Origin: Candidatus Latescibacterota bacterium
GTDB taxonomy: Bacteria > Latescibacterota > UBA2968 > GCA-2709665
DNA: 35,157 nucleotides
Direction of reading: 5' to 3'
NCBI GenBank assembly: GCA_021295655.1
Contig: JAGWBX010000050.1
Coordinates: forward strand, 19,667-54,823
Below are positions 31,072-35,157 of this stretch, in pieces; positions within the stretch are counted from its first letter, which is position 1, and each line of letters begins with the position of its first letter. The notes beneath the pieces are model-generated. The model saw only the letters and a program-made list of their open reading frames with translations. It made no database searches and was not told the DNA's origin. Position numbers and translations under genes: made by a program.

Positions 31072-32757
31072 GTGACGCCTGGAGGCCGGCTTCCGGGCGA
31101 AACCTGGACTCGCCCGATGGTCCTGGCAGCGGACGCTATGGAGAGCGGTGCATCCCGGATATACGATGGCATTATCGTTGGGGCCGGCCACAACAGTCTG
31201 ATTCTGCAGGCCTATCTCGGACGCGCCGGGCTCAGGGTTCTGTGCATCGAACGGAGGAGCGTTCCCGGCGGTGCGCTGGCGACGATTGAAGACTCGCGGA
31301 ATCCGGGATTCCTGCACAATACGCATTCATTCTACCATCGCGCGCTGAACATGATGCCGTGGTACCGCGACCTGGACCTGGAACGACACGGCGCGGAATA
31401 CCTGGAGCCGGCATTGAACGTCGTCCTTCTGTCAAATGCCGGCGAAACGCTGGAGTGGTGGACGGACTTCGAAAAGACGGCCGACTCCTTCGCGTGCTTC
31501 AGCAACAGCGACGCGGCGACATTGAGGAGGTGGCGCGAAGCATTCCTGCCAATCGTTGAACGGATTATCGTACCCGAAGCACAGGCGCCCCCTCTGGAAC
31601 CGGCCCGGCGGCGTGCCTTGCTCGAAAAAAGCAGGGAGGGCCGATTGCTGCTGGAGGTCAGCCGATTGTCGCCCCTTGAGTTTGTCCGCAGGGAATTCAA
31701 GCATCCGGTGATTCAGGCCGGATTGCTTTTTTTTAATGGTTTGCGTGAAGTCGATCTGCGATGTCCGGGATTCGGTCACCATATTGCCGCGCTCCTGGCC
31801 GGTTCCGGCAAGGCGCAGATGTGCCGAGGCGGATCGTTCGTTCTCGCCCGGGCGCTTGCATCGGCGGTTGAGGAGAGCGGGGGTGAACTGCGCCTTGAGA
31901 CGGAACCCGGACGTTTCATCCGGGAAGGAAACCGTGTTGTCGGCGTGGAGGCCACGTCGGGTGAGCGTTTCATGGCCCGGCGTTTCGTCGCATCAGGGCT
32001 GAACCCGCACCAGACGTTTCTGGATCTCCTGGATCATGAGGACCTGCCGCAGAAATGGCGGGACCGTGCAGGCGCGTTCCGTTACAATCTGGTGGCGCCG
32101 CTGACCGCGCTGAATCTGAATCTGAAAGCGCCGCCTCGCTACACGGCGGCCCAATCGGATCCGGGTCTTGAAAAGGCGTTTATGGTCATTCTGGGATTGG
32201 ATCACGTGGACCGGTACCTGGAGATGGTGGCATGCCATCAGGCGGGCCGCAGGCCGCCGAACATTATGTGGGGGAGTTGTCCCACGCTGTTCGATCCATC
32301 GCAGGCGCCTGAGGGGAAGCACACCGCGTTCATGTGGCAGAAGACGCCGTACCGGCTGAATGGAGATCCGGCACAATGGGATTCGGAACGCGACAGTCTG
32401 GGACAGGAGATGCTGGCGGCGTGGTGCCGGAATGCGCCGAACCTGAAAGAAAACCTCATCTCGTGGTTCGCTCGCAGCCCGCTGGATGTCGAGCGCACGT
32501 TTCCGAATATGCGGGAGGGGGACCTTCTGGTTGGCGCATTCACGAACGGCCAGATCGGTTACAACCGTCCGTTTCCCGGGGCCGGACACTACCGGACGCA
32601 CCTTCGGGGGCTTTATCTGTGCGGTTCCTGCTGTCACCCCGGCGGCAACGTTACCGGTCTGCCCGGATACAACTGCGCGCAGGTGATTCTCCGGGACCTG
32701 GGGGTCCGACAGGACTGGATGCCCGGCCCGATCGAGAGGCGGTTGGGTCGTCTATGA
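31072..32757 (+). CDS. CrtI/PYROXD2-like FAD-dependent oxidoreductase
   Basis: A 561-residue flavoprotein of the phytoene desaturase/beta-carotene ketolase-like superfamily. The dinucleotide motif is YDGIIVGAGHNSLILQAYLG with ERRSVPGGA, and GGSFVLARALASAVEESGGE starts the substrate-domain return. The FAD-closing segment GLYLCGSCCHPGGNVTGLPG lies near the C-terminus. Known relatives act on carotenoids or unidentified lipids; there are no carotenoid genes here. Translation may start at GTG 31072 (AGGGGA seven bases upstream); in-frame ATG codons at 31117 and 31138 would also keep the whole FAD domain. Its stop overlaps the next start in ATGA, so the alcohol dehydrogenase is translationally coupled. 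Substrate unknown. Confidence 0.9.
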   Translation: MTPGGRLPGETWTRPMVLAADAMESGASRIYDGIIVGAGHNSLILQAYLGRAGLRVLCIERRSVPGGALATIEDSRNPGFLHNTHSFYHRALNMMPWYRDLDLERHGAEYLEPALNVVLLSNAGETLEWWTDFEKTADSFACFSNSDAATLRRWREAFLPIVERIIVPEAQAPPLEPARRRALLEKSREGRLLLEVSRLSPLEFVRREFKHPVIQAGLLFFNGLREVDLRCPGFGHHIAALLAGSGKAQMCRGGSFVLARALASAVEESGGELRLETEPGRFIREGNRVVGVEATSGERFMARRFVASGLNPHQTFLDLLDHEDLPQKWRDRAGAFRYNLVAPLTALNLNLKAPPRYTAAQSDPGLEKAFMVILGLDHVDRYLEMVACHQAGRRPPNIMWGSCPTLFDPSQAPEGKHTAFMWQKTPYRLNGDPAQWDSERDSLGQEMLAAWCRNAPNLKENLISWFARSPLDVERTFPNMREGDLLVGAFTNGQIGYNRPFPGAGHYRTHLRGLYLCGSCCHPGGNVTGLPGYNCAQVILRDLGVRQDWMPGPIERRLGRL

Positions 32758-33872
32758 TGCAACCCACGATTTCCTATCTGACCGATGTGTACTTCGGGAT
32801 TGGCGTCACGAATATCGTGCCGGATCTGCTCGCGGAGATCGGCATACGCCGGCCGCTTCTGGTGACCGACCCGGGCCTGAGAGATCTGGGTATCGCGGAG
32901 CGTGTTGGCCTGAACGACGCGCACGTGTACAGCCGCGTCGGAACCAATCCGTCGGAGCCGCAGGTATTGGAAGCGCGGCAGGAGTACCGGAACGGGCAAT
33001 GCGACGGATTGGTCGCGGTTGGAGGCGGTTCCTCCATAGACCTCGCGAAGTGCGCCGGCATTCTTGTTGGGCACGCAGGAACGCTCGAATCGTTTACGTT
33101 GCGTCGCGGCGGCACGGAACGCATCACGCGACGGGTTCCGCCCATCGTCGCCGTGCCAACCACCGCCGGCAGCGGGAGCGAGGTGGGCAGAGCCGCGCTG
33201 GTGACGTTGCGTTGCGGCGACAAGGTGGGGATCGTGAGCCGCTTTTTGACGCCTGCGGCCGCGGTATGCGATCCGGAACTGACGCTGACGATGCCGCCTC
33301 CCCTGAGCGCCGGCACGGGAATGGATGCTATTTCACACTGCGTGGAGACCTTCTGCAGCACGCGCTGCAACCCCGTTGCCGATGCCATCGCGCTCGACGG
33401 GCTGGAGCGCGGGTGTCGCCACATTGAAACCGTGTATGGCGATGGGAGTAACAGGGAAGCCAGGAAGGAGATGATGTTGTGTGCGCTGCAGGGCGGCCTC
33501 GCGTTTCAGAAGAGCCTGGGCGCCGCACACAGCCTGAGCCACCCACTGGGGTCGCTGGACGGGCAATTGCATCACGGCACGCTCAACGGCCTGCTGCTTC
33601 CCGTCGTACTGAGGTTCAACGCCGACTACTGTGCTGACAAACTGGAGGCGATGGCGCAGCGGCTGCGCCTGAAGAAGGGGTCCGATCTGCCGGAATATTT
33701 CGATGCGTTGAACCGGCAATTGGGGATGCCGGAGTCTCTTGCGGAATTGGGTGTCACCCGGGAAGAACTGGAACCGCTCGCGGCGAAGGCAGCCGCGGAC
33801 CACTGCAGCCCGACAAACCCGAGGCCGCTGGATGAAGCCGCGTGCCGGATGCTTTATCTGTCCGTCCTGTAG
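32754..33872 (+). CDS. Iron-containing (group III) alcohol dehydrogenase
   Basis: A 372-residue NAD(P)-dependent dehydrogenase of the FucO/maleylacetate reductase superfamily. The cofactor motif is GGGSSID (90-96), followed by PTTAGSGSEV (135-144). All four metal ligands are present with FucO-like spacing: D191 and H195 in GMDAISH, H259 in AAHSLSH and H273 in LHHG. Length is normal. ATG at 32754 overlaps the preceding stop by four bases; the frame upstream of it is antiparallel noise. The SD of the following PhyH gene overlaps this gene's TAG stop. It probably interconverts an alcohol and an aldehyde or ketone in the same pathway. The C-terminal PTNPRPLDEAACRML resembles the maleylacetate reductase/lactaldehyde groups. 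Confidence 0.94.
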   Translation: MMQPTISYLTDVYFGIGVTNIVPDLLAEIGIRRPLLVTDPGLRDLGIAERVGLNDAHVYSRVGTNPSEPQVLEARQEYRNGQCDGLVAVGGGSSIDLAKCAGILVGHAGTLESFTLRRGGTERITRRVPPIVAVPTTAGSGSEVGRAALVTLRCGDKVGIVSRFLTPAAAVCDPELTLTMPPPLSAGTGMDAISHCVETFCSTRCNPVADAIALDGLERGCRHIETVYGDGSNREARKEMMLCALQGGLAFQKSLGAAHSLSHPLGSLDGQLHHGTLNGLLLPVVLRFNADYCADKLEAMAQRLRLKKGSDLPEYFDALNRQLGMPESLAELGVTREELEPLAAKAAADHCSPTNPRPLDEAACRMLYLSVL

Positions 33873-33880
33873 GAGGTATT

Positions 33881-34732
33881 ATGTCCAGTTTCACGAACGT
33901 GGATGAAACCGGGTTGACGGAATCGTTCGATCGCGACGGCTACGTGATCTTGAAGGCGTTTCTGTCGTCGACCGTTATTGAAGGTGTAAAAGAGGAACTG
34001 AATGTTCTGGTCGACCGTCAGGCGGAGCGGCTGATGGCGGCGGGCAGGATAACCGAACCGTACGACGACGCGCCGTTCGACACGCGCATCGCGCGGGTGT
34101 TCGAACACAGCATGGACATGGCGCCTACGTCGTTTCGCCCTGAATTACACGGCCCCAGGCTCTTCGACCTGTTCTTTCACCCGCGCCTTCTGGATGTCGT
34201 GGAATGGCTCCTTGGACCCGAAATCAGGTTGTATCCGAATTACACGGCGCGTCCGAAGTTCCCCGAGTGGAAGGGAACGCTTGTCCTGTGGCATCAGGAC
34301 GGAGGATACACGGCGCAGGCCGCCGATGGCGTGGAAATTCTGAGGATGGTCAACGTCTGGGCACCCCTCGTACCGGCTACGGAGAAAAACGGCTGTATGC
34401 AGTTTGTTCCCGGTACGCACAGACTGGGTGTCGTGCACCATGAAAAGCGGGAGTATTACCTGGAAATCGGACAGGAAGAGCTGGATTTGCGTCTGGGACA
34501 GGCGGTCTCTATCGAAGTGGACCCCGGCGACGTGGTCCTGTTCCATAACCTCATGTTTCATTGCGGACTGCCCAACAGGACCCGCACGGTGCGCTGGAGC
34601 ATGGACTGGAGGTACCAGGACGCGACTCAATCCACGATGCGTCCGCACGTGGGGCATCCGGCCAGGAGCGTGAAAGCGCCGGAAAACGTCGTCAGAAATC
34701 GGAAGGACTGGGCGGGACGGATTTTCCAATAG
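33881..34732 (+). CDS. Phytanoyl-CoA dioxygenase (PhyH)-family Fe(II)/2-oxoglutarate oxygenase
   Basis: A 283-residue non-haem iron oxygenase that would couple 2-oxoglutarate decarboxylation to hydroxylation of an unknown substrate. The iron triad is H138-x-D140 (LWHQDGGY) with H227 (MFHCGLPN), and R238 is correctly placed for the 2-oxoglutarate carboxylate. NGCMQFVPGTHRLG (170-183) and DPGDVVLFHN (214-223) are standard family blocks. ATG at 33881 follows AGGAGG after four bases. That site overlaps the stop of the alcohol dehydrogenase, giving tight coupling. Last gene of the FNR-FAD-ADH-PhyH run. It could act on lipids, phosphonates, osmolytes or other small molecules. Confidence 0.94.
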   Translation: MSSFTNVDETGLTESFDRDGYVILKAFLSSTVIEGVKEELNVLVDRQAERLMAAGRITEPYDDAPFDTRIARVFEHSMDMAPTSFRPELHGPRLFDLFFHPRLLDVVEWLLGPEIRLYPNYTARPKFPEWKGTLVLWHQDGGYTAQAADGVEILRMVNVWAPLVPATEKNGCMQFVPGTHRLGVVHHEKREYYLEIGQEELDLRLGQAVSIEVDPGDVVLFHNLMFHCGLPNRTRTVRWSMDWRYQDATQSTMRPHVGHPARSVKAPENVVRNRKDWAGRIFQ

Positions 34733-34870
34733 GCCGCCGGTGCGAACCCGCGGCCGGCATTGGCGGTGACCTGACGAAACGATACAGCGTTGAGAAGACT
34801 CGCCGCCCGACAGGAGAATCGCGGCCTTCGGTACGGACCGGTCGTTGAGGGCGTGGATGCCTGGCGGGAT

Positions 34871-35157
34871 CTACAGGCCCCATATGGCGTCAAATATCGA
34901 CAGCACGAAACCGGCTCCGGTAATCAGGAGTAGGAGCAGGGCAACCACCACCGTGACGCGGCCCTCGTGCCAGCGTGTATTCGAGACGAGGAGTCGGGAA
35001 GCGATCCATCCCCCGACGAAACCGCCGAAGTGGGCCCAGTTGTTGACGCCTTGCATGAGAAAACCGAGAACAAACAGCATAATTGCCCACTGCCATATCT
35101 GACGAGTCATCAGGAGGGCGTAACGGGGCTTCTGGCTGCGGGCATATACGATGAGGG
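34871..35157 (-). CDS. Rhomboid-family intramembrane serine protease, C-terminal part
   Basis: The open frame runs from its stop at 34871 to the right window edge, so the start and the catalytic serine are outside. The 95 visible residues end a rhomboid. LIVYARSQKPRY is a cytoplasmic loop. QIWQWAIMLFVLGFLM is a membrane helix. QGVNNWAHFGGFVGGWIASR holds the catalytic histidine and the GxxxG packing helix. A last hydrophobic segment (VVVALLLLLITGAGFVL) ends the protein. Rhomboids cleave single-pass membrane proteins inside the bilayer. The gene is convergent with the PhyH gene across 138 bases. Missing parts prevent assignment to a subgroup. Confidence 0.85.
   Translation of the reverse strand, partial: LIVYARSQKPRYALLMTRQIWQWAIMLFVLGFLMQGVNNWAHFGGFVGGWIASRLLVSNTRWHEGRVTVVVALLLLLITGAGFVLSIFDAIWGL

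Noticed and set aside
32334..32753. Upstream extension of the iron alcohol dehydrogenase frame
   Set aside because: Overlaps the FAD oxidoreductase in another frame with arginine/proline-rich nonsense; the ATG at 32754 starts the conserved protein.

Overview
The window looks like chromosomal DNA of a GC-rich, diderm (Gram-negative-type) bacterium. A TonB-dependent outer-membrane receptor, a lipobox lipoprotein and a periplasmic LysM-like protein argue for two membranes. The phoH-pgpH-ybeY-corC order, the RNase HII with a long N-terminal extension, and the many phytanoyl-CoA dioxygenase, Gfo/Idh/MocA and hydantoinase-type genes suggest an uncultured FCB-like or related environmental lineage. 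That placement is only a guess: there is no rRNA or other decisive marker here. I see no CRISPR array, insertion sequence, phage gene or attachment site.

Left part (1-14342, all minus strand) is housekeeping. It starts with a TonB receptor cut by the window edge and a 650-base spacer. An initiator tRNA-Met with its terminator follows. Next comes the operon phoH > pgpH > ybeY > corC (RNA quality control, c-di-AMP turnover, rRNA maturation, CBS membrane protein). Upstream of it lie a lipoprotein/LysM envelope pair, then hisS > aspS, and an rnhB-yraN gene in which RNase HII and the YraN nuclease-like domain form one polypeptide.

Middle part (14343-21598): a plus-strand pair of ABC exporter half-transporters with hallmarks of an asymmetric heterodimer (14729-18473). 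It converges on a cysteine-rich putative metal-binding protein of unknown function (18493-19266). Two SDR oxidoreductases diverge from a 565-base spacer unusually rich in inverted repeats (20263-20827).

Right part (21639-34732) is accessory metabolism. hyuA > hyuB (hydantoinase/oxoprolinase family) read leftward. Nine plus-strand genes follow in three apparent units: (i) zinc-dependent phospholipase C-like protein > Gfo/Idh/MocA dehydrogenase; (ii) VOC protein > Ldh2-type dehydrogenase > metallo-beta-lactamase-fold hydrolase; (iii) ferredoxin-NADP reductase > CrtI/PYROXD2-like FAD oxidoreductase > iron-type alcohol dehydrogenase > PhyH-type Fe(II)/2-oxoglutarate dioxygenase, the last three tightly coupled. 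Together they resemble an oxidative catabolic island of unknown substrate. The window closes with the C-terminal end of a rhomboid protease on the minus strand, cut by the right edge.
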